This document shows, piece after piece, positions 35,350 through 45,523 of a DNA stretch of 64,000 nt (position 1 is the stretch's first letter; the number at the start of each line of letters is the position of its first letter). Source of the DNA: a gamma proteobacterium symbiont of Ctena orbiculata (GTDB taxonomy: Bacteria; Pseudomonadota; Gammaproteobacteria; Chromatiales; Chromatiaceae); contig QBVD01000028.1 in NCBI GenBank assembly GCA_003058525.1, positions 1 through 64,000 of the forward strand, in the 5' to 3' direction. The notes beneath the pieces were generated by a model. The model was given only the letters and a program-made list of their open reading frames with translations, was not told the origin of the DNA and did not search any database. Both the position numbers and the translations under genes were made by a program.

Positions 35350-36623
35350 AGTCTTGCATCGACCGCGTCGGCAGGGAGGACATTCTTGACGTCGAATAGA
35401 ACCCCGTTTTCTTTACAGAGAGTACGGATTTTTTCCACCCCCATTTGCCGGAATTCACGGTGCGCGACAGCCAATATTACGGCATCGTACTCGCCCTCTT
35501 TGATTTCGCTGATAGGACGAAGGCCATACTCTTCTTCAGCTTCAACCAGGGAAACCCAGGGATCATAGACATCCACCTGGGCCCCGTAATCCTCGAATTC
35601 GGACACGATGTCCACTACCCGCGTATTTCTGAGATCAGGACAGTTTTCCTTGAAGGTCAAACCCAATACCAGCACCCTGCTATTGTTGGATGCGATCCCC
35701 CGTTTCATCATCATTTTCACCACACTGTGCACTACATAGGCGCCCATACCGTCGTTGAGCCGCCTTCCTGCAAGGATGATTTCCGGTTGGTAACCGATCG
35801 ATTGTGCCTTGTGGGTGAGGTAATAGGGATCGACACCGATACAATGACCGCCTACCAATCCGGGTCTGAAGGGAAGGAAATTCCATTTGCTGCCGGCAGC
35901 TTCCAGTACTTCCAGGGTATCGATGCCGAGGCGGTTGAAAATCAATGCCAATTCATTGATCAGTGCGATGTTGACATCACGTTGGGTGTTTTCGATGACC
36001 TTGGCAGCCTCCGCGATCTTGATACTGCTCGCCTTATGCGTGCCGGCAGTGATGATCGAGCGGTAGAGTTCATCCACGAAATCAGTGACCGCGGGTGTGG
36101 ATCCTGAGGTCACCTTTTTAATTGTCGGCAGGCGGTGTTCCTTATCGCCTGGATTGATGCGTTCGGGACTGTAGCCGACATAAAAATCCTGATTGAACTT
36201 CAATCCGGAGTCGGCCTCCATGATGGGAACACAAACCTCCTCAGTCGCACCCGGATAGACGGTGGATTCGAAAATAGCGATATCGCCCTTTTTAAGTACC
36301 TTTCCCAGGGCATGACTGGCGCCGATCAAGGGAGATAGATCCGGTTGTTTATGCTCGTTGATCGGTGTGGGAACTGTGACGATATAGATATTGCAGGGCT
36401 TTAGATCGTCGAGATTGCTGGTATAGCTCAGGTAGGGTACCTTCTGCAGCTCTTCAGGATCGACCTCAAGAGAGCTGTCTTGCCCCGATTTGAGCTCCGC
36501 AACCCGCGCATCGTTGATATCCAGCCCGATTGTCGGGTACTTTTTACCGAATTCCACTGCCAATGGCAGTCCCACGTAACCAAGGCCGAGCACACCGATG
36601 TGCACTTTCCCAAGATCAAACAT
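35346..36623 (-). CDS. wbpO: UDP-N-acetylglucosamine 6-dehydrogenase, WbpO/TviB type
   Basis: A 425-residue nucleotide-sugar dehydrogenase that oxidises UDP-GlcNAc (or UDP-GalNAc) to the uronic acid. The NAD site GLGYVG is at 13-18, the catalytic C261 lies in [12 protein letters not shown], and the C-terminal [20 protein letters not shown] closes the active site. AAGGA lies 6 bases before the ATG. First gene of the three-gene sugar unit. Confidence 0.92.
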   Translation of the reverse strand: MFDLGKVHIGVLGLGYVGLPLAVEFGKKYPTIGLDINDARVAELKSGQDSSLEVDPEELQKVPYLSYTSNLDDLKPCNIYIVTVPTPINEHKQPDLSPLIGASHALGKVLKKGDIAIFESTVYPGATEEVCVPIMEADSGLKFNQDFYVGYSPERINPGDKEHRLPTIKKVTSGSTPAVTDFVDELYRSIITAGTHKASSIKIAEAAKVIENTQRDVNIALINELALIFNRLGIDTLEVLEAAGSKWNFLPFRPGLVGGHCIGVDPYYLTHKAQSIGYQPEIILAGRRLNDGMGAYVVHSVVKMMMKRGIASNNSRVLVLGLTFKENCPDLRNTRVVDIVSEFEDYGAQVDVYDPWVSLVEAEEEYGLRPISEIKEGEYDAVILAVAHREFRQMGVEKIRTLCKENGVLFDVKNVLPADAVDARL

Positions 36624-36976
36624 ACGTTATCCTTGTTAAAATGAACCTGAGCCGTTGAGATCAGGCCAATGAGTATATTCTGACTAAAGATCATGAGTAT
36701 CAGTAGCCTGTAGCGCTGACAGATGATAACTTGGCATGTCGGCGAAATCGAGGGGTTTTTAGCGACATAAGAACTTCTGGCCGGCTATTGAACATAAGCG
36801 CTATCATTTATATCGCACACGCCGTTAGCATCGACCTGATACCGCCCTGGCGATCTGTGAATATCCATCCATGTCAAACAGTCATATTCCGGGCCGGTAC
36901 GAATGAGAATACTGGATGTTGAGCGGCTATCTGCATTCGCTTTATCTGATCGATCAACCATGGAAATAAAGCTGAA
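36624..36976. other. Divergent intergenic region
   Basis: 353 bases between the sugar operon and the radical SAM gene. It must hold both promoters; I recognise no consensus element, repeat or RNA gene. Confidence 0.4.
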
Positions 36977-38653
36977 ATGATTGCCCTGGTTGCATTGCAC
37001 GCCGGTTATAGCCACAGTTCTCTGGCACTGCAATCTATCGCCGCCTACGCTAAATCCGAGACTTATTACGACAGGTTGCGTTTGTTTGAAGTATTGGTTA
37101 ACAGCAATCACCAGCCGTTGTTGGAGGCATTGGTGGATTTGCAGCCCAGAATAGTCGGCTTCTCCACCTATCTGTGGAATATCGCTGCGGCTATTCATCT
37201 GTCAGGACTGCTCAAGCAGCTCATGCCTGATATTGTTGTTGTATTTGGTGGCCCGGAGGCCGGTCCAAGGGGCAAGTCGTTGTTGGCCCAGTCGTCTAGC
37301 GTAGATTTTATCATTCAGGGTGAAGGAGAGGCGGCATTCAATGATCTGGTTAAATTCGTGCTGTACGATGAAGGAGAGTTGCAGCGTATTTCCGGACTGA
37401 TCTATCGGGATAAAGGCGGGATAACAAGTAATGCCGTTGAGCTGATCCCCGTTGATAAACTGCCGGCGCCGATCGCCGAAGGTATGGTGGATACAAGTCG
37501 GCCGCTTGTCTATTGGGAAACCTCCAGAGGGTGCCCCTACAAATGTACCTTCTGCAGCAGCGCCACAGAACGTTTGAGACTGTTTCCATTGGAACGGATA
37601 GAGGCCGATCTGCAGCAACTGGAGAGGCTTGAAAACAAGACCATTAAGCTCCTCGATCGCAGCTTTTATCTCGGTCAGCAGAGAAGCTGCCAACTGTTAA
37701 AACGTTTTGCCGGGACGGGATCGGGATTACGATTCCATCTTGAGCTGAATCCCGATCGAATATCGCCGCAGGCAATGGAGATCTTTCAACAGGCGGAAGC
37801 GGGAAAATTTCAGTTCGAGATAGGTTTGCAAACCCTTGACGAGGATGTTCTGAATACGATTGAGCGCCATATGGATATCGCCAAGGCGCTGGAGAATATC
37901 AGGCAGCTGGTTGAGATGAGGCGCCATCCGGTCCATCTCGATCTGATCGTGGGATTGCCGGGAGAGACGGCAGATCAGTGCGCCACATCACTTGACCGAA
38001 CTTTTTCCCTCTATCCGGATCATCTGCAGCTGGGCACGCTGAAGCTCCTTCCCGGCACACCATTGAGGGATCAGGCCCAACATCTTGGATATCGATGGGA
38101 TCCGGATCCACCCTATGAGGTGCTTTCACACCCGCAGCTTTCATTCAGCGAGATCGCGCGATTCAAACGCCATGCAGAGTTGCTTGAGCGTTTATGGAAC
38201 AGTGGTTATCTGCGCGCTGTTCTGGCGGGGTTGGTGGCAGGTTGTTTTCGTGGTTCGGTGAGTCACTGTTTTGACCAACTGTTACGGGTGTGTGGTGTGG
38301 GTCTGGCGCGTGACAACCTTCAGCCGGATAGGTTGTTTGACCATATGACGGCATTTATCCAACCCTACCTGGATCAACATCCGGAGTTGGAGGAGTTCTT
38401 GTTGTGGGACTATTGCCAATTTAGCCTGGTGACCGGTAAAACGCCTGTCTGGATCGCATCGCGGTTAAGAGAGAGAGTGCGACTTATAATCGATGATAGA
38501 CCGAGGCGACTGCCTGTCCTCACCTTGACTGAGTCGGGTGTCGAGCTGATTCAGCGGCATCACAAACAGACGCTAACCGCCGGGCGATATGCGGTTTGGC
38601 CGAAACAGTATAAGAAAGGCAAGCCGGTTGAGATTGTAGCGCTTGACGCCTGA
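36977..38653 (+). CDS. B12-binding-type radical SAM protein (DUF4080-like)
   Basis: A 558-residue radical SAM protein. The N-terminal domain (about 1-135) has a cobalamin-binding-type Rossmann fold (IVGFSTYLWN, VVVFGGPEAGPRG, FIIQGEGEAAF), though I do not see the DxHxxG ligand motif. The 4Fe-4S motif is C186-x3-C190-x2-C193 in SRGCPYKCTFC. The C-terminal region resembles DUF4080. Substrate unknown. It stands alone between promoters, ending 69 bases before the convergent tmcA. Confidence 0.9.
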   Translation: MIALVALHAGYSHSSLALQSIAAYAKSETYYDRLRLFEVLVNSNHQPLLEALVDLQPRIVGFSTYLWNIAAAIHLSGLLKQLMPDIVVVFGGPEAGPRGKSLLAQSSSVDFIIQGEGEAAFNDLVKFVLYDEGELQRISGLIYRDKGGITSNAVELIPVDKLPAPIAEGMVDTSRPLVYWETSRGCPYKCTFCSSATERLRLFPLERIEADLQQLERLENKTIKLLDRSFYLGQQRSCQLLKRFAGTGSGLRFHLELNPDRISPQAMEIFQQAEAGKFQFEIGLQTLDEDVLNTIERHMDIAKALENIRQLVEMRRHPVHLDLIVGLPGETADQCATSLDRTFSLYPDHLQLGTLKLLPGTPLRDQAQHLGYRWDPDPPYEVLSHPQLSFSEIARFKRHAELLERLWNSGYLRAVLAGLVAGCFRGSVSHCFDQLLRVCGVGLARDNLQPDRLFDHMTAFIQPYLDQHPELEEFLLWDYCQFSLVTGKTPVWIASRLRERVRLIIDDRPRRLPVLTLTESGVELIQRHHKQTLTAGRYAVWPKQYKKGKPVEIVALDA

Positions 38654-38722
38654 GCAAAGCCAGGACATTCCGGTACTGAAATCGGCGTTTATTCTGTACA
38701 ACAGCGGAAATCAAATGCTGTG

Positions 38723-40861
38723 TTAGCGGGCACCGCAGTTATTGCCTGTTTGCATACGAGATGCGCGTTCGCGGATCTCCTTGTCTGCGTAGTGAAACAC
38801 CAAACGGCCAACCACTTGACGAATATGCTGCACTGTCGCGCCACGACCGCTCAGGTTCAATGCCGAGGCACATACCTGCCAGGACTGTTTTTGCAGCACG
38901 CGTTTAATCAAAAGCTTGGCGTCTGCATCGGTGAGTATGCCATCGGCCAGGGCGGCAAGGGTGATCACTTGAATAGCATGCAGACTGAGTTCATATCCCC
39001 GCCGGGCGAAGGCGAAGGCGAGCAAGTCGAGCCAATCCTGGAAATCGAGGGTTGTAGTGGACGGGTGCTCTATGTTCTCCAGTAGCGATGCGGCCAGGCT
39101 GCTGGAGAGATGTGCCAGACTGTCACCCAACAAGGCGGGAAGCTGTCTGGCGAAGCGCTGTCTGGCCTCGGTCGCCATCTTCACGCCATGGGGGCCAAGT
39201 GGTTGCAGAAACATCACCGATTGATTGCTGCTGCTGGCGCCGGTCCGCAGACCGATTCGCACCGCTTGCAGACCGCATCGCAGCCAGAATTCGATCAATT
39301 CTGGCGTGGCGCCGAAGCTGGTGCCAAGGTAGTCGAATCCCGTTTTTTCCGCCTCATCTCGAACCGAGTCTACCAGCAGTCGGCCAAGCCCTCTGTTCTG
39401 TACGGTTGGATGGACTGCAATGCGCATGATACGCATGCCTTTAAGAGTGGCCGCTAAGGGGAGCCCCAGATGAGCGCTGAGGGATTGAGCCAACAGATGC
39501 CCACGGGGTCTGCGTCGGCCGGACCAGATCCGTTCGGCCATCGCTTCATCGAAACCGCCTTCGGCGGCCAGTAATGCCACAGCGACAATCAGCCCTCGAT
39601 GTCGCAACAGAGCGATGCGCAAGTTCGGTCCGTCCAGGAGATGCCTGAGATCCAGGGGTGTGGTTCGATAATGGGCGATGACCAATAGACCGAACAGCTG
39701 GTTGAGATCGCCCTCATTTTCCAACAACTGTTGCTGTGTTGGATACTCCACTATGACTTCCTGTAGGTTCACATCCGCAACCGCGGTGTCTGGTGCAGGC
39801 GAGGCATCCAGGGCGAGAAGCCTGAAGACCAGTGCCTCGAGAGGGTCGTTCCGGGACCAGCGTATCGGCTCGGTGAGGATGACCTCCCGCCACTGAGGTG
39901 TATGACGATCGAGGTGGCCCTTGAAGCGGATGTTGAATCCCAGGCCTGTGCCTTCATAACCGTGCACCGTAGTTGCGAAGACGATGCGGGGATAGTGGGC
40001 CAGCAGTCCCTCGAGGAGTTTCGTCGGGATAGCGGCCGCTTCATCCACAAGCAGAAGATCTGCGCGCTGGGGATTGGACAAGAGATGGTCCGGTGCATGG
40101 AAACGGATGGATAAACCCTCGCTATCGATAGAGAATGGTGAACTTTTAGCCTCTGGTAGTGCGTTGATCGCCTGCTCGAAGAGCGAACTGACCGCAGCCT
40201 GTCTGGGGGCCGTCACTAGGATATCCCGGTATCCCTCCCCAATCAGTCTGGCAGCGGCGATACCCAGTGCGGATGACTTGCCTCGCCCCCGGTCGGATGT
40301 AAGCACCAGGGGTCGTTTTCTATGACCCTTCACTACGCGGATGATGGCATCCACAGCCTGGAGCTGATCCCTGGTGCGGCATTGTGGATGATTAAACAGT
40401 GGTATTTGAGGTGGAAAAGCTTCCGGATTGACCGGCGTTGAGGGTGTGGCCTCCGGTGTAATGATTAAAGCGTCCGGGTCGCTTTCCAGAATATTGGCGA
40501 TCCTTTGCAGGAATCTTCCTGTCAGATCAGTCGTATCGTAACCGGCGACCCTGATTCGCTCGGCGACTGGATCCGGGTGGCTGTGCCACTCCGAGAGAGG
40601 TGGTGTCAACAGCAACAACAGACCCCCACCGCGCAGGGTGCCGCTCAATGCACCGAAAGCGTCCGGATCGAATCCGCTATGGGCGTCATAGATGAGAATT
40701 TCACACTCCCGCCCCAGCTGGGCAAGCGCCTGCTCATTGTTCAGGGTTGCGATCTCATCGGTGTTTGCATCGCCGATCCAAATGGAATCAGCACGCTTCA
40801 ACTGCCGCAGGGCGGCCGTTGCCCGGTTTTTACACCAGGCAGGATCTCCCGCGATTACCAA
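38723..40861 (-). CDS. tmcA: tRNA(Met) cytidine acetyltransferase TmcA
   Basis: A 712-residue enzyme that uses ATP and acetyl-CoA to make N4-acetylcytidine in tRNA. Visible are the N-terminal DUF1726-like domain, the helicase-like P-loop SDRGRGKSSALG, the LLVDEAAAIP Walker B, the GNAT region (IAVHPTVQNRGLGRLLVDSV) and a C-terminal tRNA-binding part. The start is a problem: 40861 is a TTG, but by comparison with E. coli about 20 residues seem to lie upstream. The frame stays open to 40951 with no ATG, GTG or other TTG, and reaches a possible repeat relic. Confidence 0.92.
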   Translation of the reverse strand: MVIAGDPAWCKNRATAALRQLKRADSIWIGDANTDEIATLNNEQALAQLGRECEILIYDAHSGFDPDAFGALSGTLRGGGLLLLLTPPLSEWHSHPDPVAERIRVAGYDTTDLTGRFLQRIANILESDPDALIITPEATPSTPVNPEAFPPQIPLFNHPQCRTRDQLQAVDAIIRVVKGHRKRPLVLTSDRGRGKSSALGIAAARLIGEGYRDILVTAPRQAAVSSLFEQAINALPEAKSSPFSIDSEGLSIRFHAPDHLLSNPQRADLLLVDEAAAIPTKLLEGLLAHYPRIVFATTVHGYEGTGLGFNIRFKGHLDRHTPQWREVILTEPIRWSRNDPLEALVFRLLALDASPAPDTAVADVNLQEVIVEYPTQQQLLENEGDLNQLFGLLVIAHYRTTPLDLRHLLDGPNLRIALLRHRGLIVAVALLAAEGGFDEAMAERIWSGRRRPRGHLLAQSLSAHLGLPLAATLKGMRIMRIAVHPTVQNRGLGRLLVDSVRDEAEKTGFDYLGTSFGATPELIEFWLRCGLQAVRIGLRTGASSSNQSVMFLQPLGPHGVKMATEARQRFARQLPALLGDSLAHLSSSLAASLLENIEHPSTTTLDFQDWLDLLAFAFARRGYELSLHAIQVITLAALADGILTDADAKLLIKRVLQKQSWQVCASALNLSGRGATVQHIRQVVGRLVFHYADKEIRERASRMQTGNNCGAR

Positions 40862-40927
40862 TAGAGCTCTGTGACGCCGCTGACTTGCATTGGCGCGGAG
40901 CTGTTGAAGTAAGGTTATAAATGATGA

Positions 40928-40938
40928 ATTAGTGTTAA
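40928..40938. repeat. Possible relic of the inverted-end element near the tmcA start
   Basis: ATTAGTGTTAA is identical to 11 bases of the element's end. At this length and in AT-rich DNA it could be chance. It falls where the tmcA start codon would be expected. The surrounding gap (40862-41145) is AT-rich and holds no gene. Confidence 0.35.
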
Positions 40939-41145
40939 TAATAAAAAACTTACTATATCTTTATAATATTTTACATTATATATGAGCTTTACATTCCTCC
41001 GCTTTCAAAGTAGAGAAGGGAGATAACCTTGACTGTTTCAGCGGGTTAACCGTTTAAATGGTCGTCAAACTCATATCCGGCATAGCTGTTATACGGTAAC
41101 GGCCTGCATTGCTTCCAATAGTAACAGCGTAAAGGTGTAATTTTT

Positions 41146-43491
41146 ATGTCTGATGTCGAGGTGGCCGAACAGATCCGGGTCCGCGGCCTGGTACAGGGCG
41201 TAGGCTTCCGTCCGACTGTTTGGCGCCTGGCGCGGGCAAATGGACTGCGCGGTGCAGTATGGAATGACAACCAGGGTGTGGAGATACATATCTGCGGTGA
41301 AAAATCGCAGATCGATCGCTTTTGCGAACAACTGCTGTCACAGCCTCCGCCCTTGGCGAAAATCGATTCCCTGAATCGGCATCCTTCGGATCAGCTGCCG
41401 CATCAGGATGAGTTTATTATCACCGAAAGCCGGTCGGGAGAGGCGCAGACCGGCGTTGTACCTGATGCCGCGACCTGCGATGCCTGCCTCAAGGATATCG
41501 CCGATCAGGAAAACCGGCGCTATCGTTACCCATTTACCAACTGTACTCACTGTGGTCCGCGATTGACCATTGTTGATGGGATACCCTATGACCGGATCAA
41601 CACCAGCATGCGCCATTTTCCCATGTGTGATGCCTGTGAGACAGAGTACCGGAATCCAGGGGATCGGCGCTTTCATGCCCAACCCAATGCCTGTCCGGTA
41701 TGCGGGCCCAGGATCTGGCTCAGCGACCCATCGGGCGGGATAATCGAAGCAAGCGCCACAGGGGAGGATGCGATTCAGGAGGCGCAACGCCAGCTGGCGG
41801 CAGGTAAGATTGTGGCGATCAAGGGAATAGGCGGTTTTCATCTTGCCTGTGACGCAACCAATGATGATGTGGTGGCGCGTCTGCGTGAGCGAAAGGGTCG
41901 CTATCACAAACCCTTCGCCTTAATGGCGAAGGACAGCCGCATTGTGCGGGAGTATTGCCGTGTCAGCGATGAGGAGGAGCGCCTTCTGCAGGGTGCGGCC
42001 GCACCCATTGTACTTCTTTCCCGTATCCCTGCTGCGCTGGCGGAAAACGTTGCGCCCCGACAGACCACACTCGGATTTATGTTGCCCTATTCACCGCTGC
42101 ATCACCTGCTGCTGGCCGAAATGGTGACGCCATTGGTGATGACCAGCGGCAATCGGGTCGAAGAGCCTCAGTGTATCGGCAATCGTGAAGCGACGGAGCG
42201 GCTTCAGCCCCTTGCCGATCTGTTTCTCTTGCATGACAGAGAGATCACCAACCGGGTCGACGATTCCGTGGTCCGAGTTATGGATGGAAGCTCAAGAGTA
42301 TTACGACGTGCTCGAGGCTATGCGCCTCAACCCATGCGTCTGCCTGATGGTTTTGATCAGGCCCCGCCGTTGCTTGCTCTGGGAGGAGAGCTGAAAAACA
42401 CTTTCTGTCTGACACGGGATGGGGAGGCGATTCTCTCCCAGCATATCGGGGATCTGGAAAACCTGATCTCCTATCAGGATTATCTGAAGAATCTTGAACT
42501 CTACGGGAAACTGTTCGACCATCGTCCGCAACGGTTGGTCGCCGATCTGCACCCCAACTATCGTTCCACCCAATATGCCGGGCAGCTCGCAGAGGAGCTG
42601 GGGCTGCCGTTGATACTGGTACAGCATCATCATGCACACATCGCCAGTGTCCTGGCCGAAAACGACTGGCCACTCCACGGCGGAAAGGTGCTTGGGATTG
42701 CTCTGGACGGATCGGGTTATGGTGATGATGGGACCATCTGGGGTGGGGAGTTTATGATCGCCGATTATCTCGGGTATCAACGCCTGGGTAAATTCACTCC
42801 CATTCCACTGCCGGGTGGAACTCAGGCGATCCTGCAGCCCTGGAGAAACACCTTCAGTCAATTGAGTCACTATCTGGGTTGGCGGCAGGTGGTGGCCCAG
42901 TGGGGGGATTTGGAACCGATCGACTGGCTCAACCGTCAATCGGTGAAGGTGCTCGGCAGAATGATAGAAGCCGGTGTCAATTCGCCAATGAGCAGCTCCT
43001 GCGGGCGTCTGTTCGATGCCGTGGCGGCTCTGTTGGGTATCTGCCGGCAATCGATCAGCTACGAAGGCCAGGCGGCGATCGAGCTCGAAGCTGCTGCATC
43101 ACACTATCGGAATGACGATCTGGCACCCTATAGTCTGCAGATCCATGAGGAGCAGGGGAGTTTTCGCCTCGATAGTGCAACACTCTGGCCGAGTATGCTT
43201 GAGGATCTGCATGCCGGGCGGGACAGGGGTGAGATCGCATGGCGTTTTCACCTGGGTTTGGCACACAGTCTGTGTCAAGCGGCAGTTAAAATGGCGCGAC
43301 TCCATCAACTGGATACCGTCGTGCTCACGGGGGGCGTTTTTCAGAACAAGACCCTGTTCGAACTCGTCTCAAATCGACTTCAGCAGGCTGGTCTCAGACT
43401 GTTGTCACAACGGCAGGTCCCCGCCAATGACGGTGGTCTGGCACTCGGACAGGCAGCAATCGGAGCTGCAAGAAGTTTGATATCAGACTAA
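41146..43491 (+). CDS. hypF: Carbamoyltransferase HypF
   Basis: A 781-residue HypF, which makes the carbamoyl/thiocarboxamide group for the CN ligands of [NiFe] hydrogenases. Domains in order: acylphosphatase (GLVQGVGFRPTVWRLAR, 14-30), two zinc fingers (C111, C114, C133, C136 and C161, C164, C183, C186), YrdC-like (GKIVAIKGIGGFHLACDATN) and a Kae1-like domain (VQHHHAHIASVLAEN). All key parts are intact. No other hyp or hydrogenase gene is in the window. It is followed by amrS after 60 bases. Confidence 0.97.
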   Translation: MSDVEVAEQIRVRGLVQGVGFRPTVWRLARANGLRGAVWNDNQGVEIHICGEKSQIDRFCEQLLSQPPPLAKIDSLNRHPSDQLPHQDEFIITESRSGEAQTGVVPDAATCDACLKDIADQENRRYRYPFTNCTHCGPRLTIVDGIPYDRINTSMRHFPMCDACETEYRNPGDRRFHAQPNACPVCGPRIWLSDPSGGIIEASATGEDAIQEAQRQLAAGKIVAIKGIGGFHLACDATNDDVVARLRERKGRYHKPFALMAKDSRIVREYCRVSDEEERLLQGAAAPIVLLSRIPAALAENVAPRQTTLGFMLPYSPLHHLLLAEMVTPLVMTSGNRVEEPQCIGNREATERLQPLADLFLLHDREITNRVDDSVVRVMDGSSRVLRRARGYAPQPMRLPDGFDQAPPLLALGGELKNTFCLTRDGEAILSQHIGDLENLISYQDYLKNLELYGKLFDHRPQRLVADLHPNYRSTQYAGQLAEELGLPLILVQHHHAHIASVLAENDWPLHGGKVLGIALDGSGYGDDGTIWGGEFMIADYLGYQRLGKFTPIPLPGGTQAILQPWRNTFSQLSHYLGWRQVVAQWGDLEPIDWLNRQSVKVLGRMIEAGVNSPMSSSCGRLFDAVAALLGICRQSISYEGQAAIELEAAASHYRNDDLAPYSLQIHEEQGSFRLDSATLWPSMLEDLHAGRDRGEIAWRFHLGLAHSLCQAAVKMARLHQLDTVVLTGGVFQNKTLFELVSNRLQQAGLRLLSQRQVPANDGGLALGQAAIGAARSLISD

Positions 43492-43551
43492 ATTTACTAT
43501 TAGGGAAGCTCTAATGAGGTATGTGAGGAGAGTACTGTTTCAGAGGTCGCC

Positions 43552-44625
43552 ATGAAGACCCATTTCCCCACCAAGTATTGGCACAGTGTTGATGATAAGC
43601 GGATTCAATGTGATCTCTGCCCACGCTATTGCCGTATAAAAGAGGGGAAGCAGGGGTTTTGCTACGTCAGAGAAAATCAACGGGGTGCCGTGGTGCTGAA
43701 TACCTATGGTCGCTCGAGCGGATTCTGCATCGATCCCATTGAGAAAAAGCCCCTCAATCACTTTTTACCAGGCACCCCCGTTTTTTCTTTCGGCACAGCC
43801 GGTTGCAATCTGGCCTGTAAATTTTGTCAAAACTGGGATATCAGCAAATCCCGGGAGATGGATACCCTGGCGGATGAGGCCTCGCCCGAAGCGATCGCGC
43901 AAACGGCCCGGCGGCTGGGATGCAGGAGTGTCGCCTACACCTACAATGATCCGGTTATTTTCCACGAATACGCCATCGATGTGGCAAAGGCCTGCGCCGA
44001 ATATGATATCAAGTCGGTGGCGGTGACGGCAGGCTATGTATGCGCCGAACCGAGAGCAGAGTTCTATCGTTATATGGACGCCGCAAACGTGGATTTGAAG
44101 TCTTTCAACGAGACCTTCTACCATAAATTGACGGGCGCTCACCTGGAACCGGTTCTCGAGACCTTGAAATATCTTAGGCGCGAGACCGATGTATGGGTTG
44201 AAATAACCACCCTGTTGATACCTGGAGAGAATGATTCAGATCAGGAATTGAACGATCTGAGTCAATGGGTGGTGGAAAACCTGGGGCCTGAGATACCGCT
44301 CCATTTCACAGCCTTCCATCCCGATTGGAGGATGAGAGACTATCCTCCCACCCCCCATGCCACCCTCAGCAGGGCGCGTAGGATCGCTATCGATAATGGG
44401 GCGCACTATGCCTATGTGGGTAACGTTCACGATAGCCGCGAGTCGAGCACCTGGTGCCACCATTGCGGGAAACTGTTGATTCAGAGGGATTGGTATGAAC
44501 TGGGAGAATGGCATCTCGATGATCATGGCTGTTGTGTTCATTGCGGCAGCCGATTGGCGGGGCTGTTTGATTCGACCCCAGGTGTGTGGGGAAGTCGGCG
44601 GCAGGCAGTGAGGATGAACTATTGA
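43552..44625 (+). CDS. amrS: AmmeMemoRadiSam system radical SAM enzyme
   Basis: A 357-residue radical SAM enzyme, partner of AMMECR1 and Memo proteins. The cluster motif is C85-x3-C89-x2-C92 in GCNLACKFCQNWD. There are extra N-terminal cysteines (C20, C23, C27) and a C-terminal zinc-ribbon-like pair (WCHHCG and CCVHCG). The related pyruvate formate-lyase-activating family suggests glycyl-radical or small-molecule chemistry, but the reaction is unknown. GAGG lies 5 bases before the ATG. Confidence 0.95.
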   Translation: MKTHFPTKYWHSVDDKRIQCDLCPRYCRIKEGKQGFCYVRENQRGAVVLNTYGRSSGFCIDPIEKKPLNHFLPGTPVFSFGTAGCNLACKFCQNWDISKSREMDTLADEASPEAIAQTARRLGCRSVAYTYNDPVIFHEYAIDVAKACAEYDIKSVAVTAGYVCAEPRAEFYRYMDAANVDLKSFNETFYHKLTGAHLEPVLETLKYLRRETDVWVEITTLLIPGENDSDQELNDLSQWVVENLGPEIPLHFTAFHPDWRMRDYPPTPHATLSRARRIAIDNGAHYAYVGNVHDSRESSTWCHHCGKLLIQRDWYELGEWHLDDHGCCVHCGSRLAGLFDSTPGVWGSRRQAVRMNY

Positions 44626-44722
44626 GCATCAGACAACTTATGTGGCTTGCCTGCGGTTCAGTTGTGAAAGAAGTGGGCGATGCAGTGATTTCAATGGGAA
44701 ATTGAGCTTCAAGGTGGTCAAT

Positions 44723-45523
44723 ATGAGTATGATCAGAAAGCCCGCGGTATCCGATCTTTTCTATCCTGACGATGCGGATAATTTGCAGCAGATGGTAACA
44801 GGTTACCTTGATTCGGCGATGCAAGACGGGCAGTCGCCAAAAGCGCTGATTGCCCCACATGCCGGTTATATCTATTCGGGGCCGATTGCCGCCAGCGCTT
44901 ATGCCGGACTCTCCAGTGCGGCGAATCGTATCAGCCGGGTAGTGCTTATCGGTCCCTCTCACCGGGTACCGTTCTACGGATTGGCAACCAGTGGGGCAGA
45001 CTATTTTCGGACTCCACTGGGAGATATCCCAATCGACCGGCAGGCAATCCAAACACTGGAGGCGTTACCGCAGGTGACTTGTCTTGAGGCGGCCCATGCC
45101 CAGGAACACTCATTGGAAGTGCAGTTGCCTTTCCTGCAGGTCGTGTTGCACGAGTTCTCCCTGGTTCCACTGGTAGTGGGCGATGCCTCGGGTGATCAGG
45201 TGGCAGAGGTGTTGGCAAGAGCCTGGGGGGGAGAGGAGACTCTGATCGTGATCAGTTCCGATCTCAGCCACTATCATGACTATATGACCGCGCAACGTAT
45301 GGACAAGGCGACCAGTGACGCCATCGTTACACTCCATCCGGAACGTCTCGATTATGAGGACGCCTGTGGTCGCATACCGGTTCAAGGCCTGTTGTTGGAG
45401 GCAAAACGTCTGGGCCTGCATGGAAAGCTGGTTGATTTAAGAAATTCCGGTGACACCGCAGGCAGTAAGGACAAGGTGGTAGGTTACGGCGCCTATATCT
45501 TTACCGGATCCGAGGCTGCGTGA
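44723..45523 (+). CDS. amrB: AmmeMemoRadiSam system protein B (Memo domain)
   Basis: A 266-residue Memo-family protein, structurally related to class III extradiol dioxygenases. The presumed metal ligands correspond to H46 (APHAGYIYSG), H80 (GPSHRVPF) and C215 (DACGRIP), as in human MEMO1. ATG 44723 with AGGTGG upstream is preferred to a longer frame from 44642. It lies about 100 bases after amrS, and its stop overlaps the GTG of the next gene. Confidence 0.95.
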   Translation: MSMIRKPAVSDLFYPDDADNLQQMVTGYLDSAMQDGQSPKALIAPHAGYIYSGPIAASAYAGLSSAANRISRVVLIGPSHRVPFYGLATSGADYFRTPLGDIPIDRQAIQTLEALPQVTCLEAAHAQEHSLEVQLPFLQVVLHEFSLVPLVVGDASGDQVAEVLARAWGGEETLIVISSDLSHYHDYMTAQRMDKATSDAIVTLHPERLDYEDACGRIPVQGLLLEAKRLGLHGKLVDLRNSGDTAGSKDKVVGYGAYIFTGSEAA

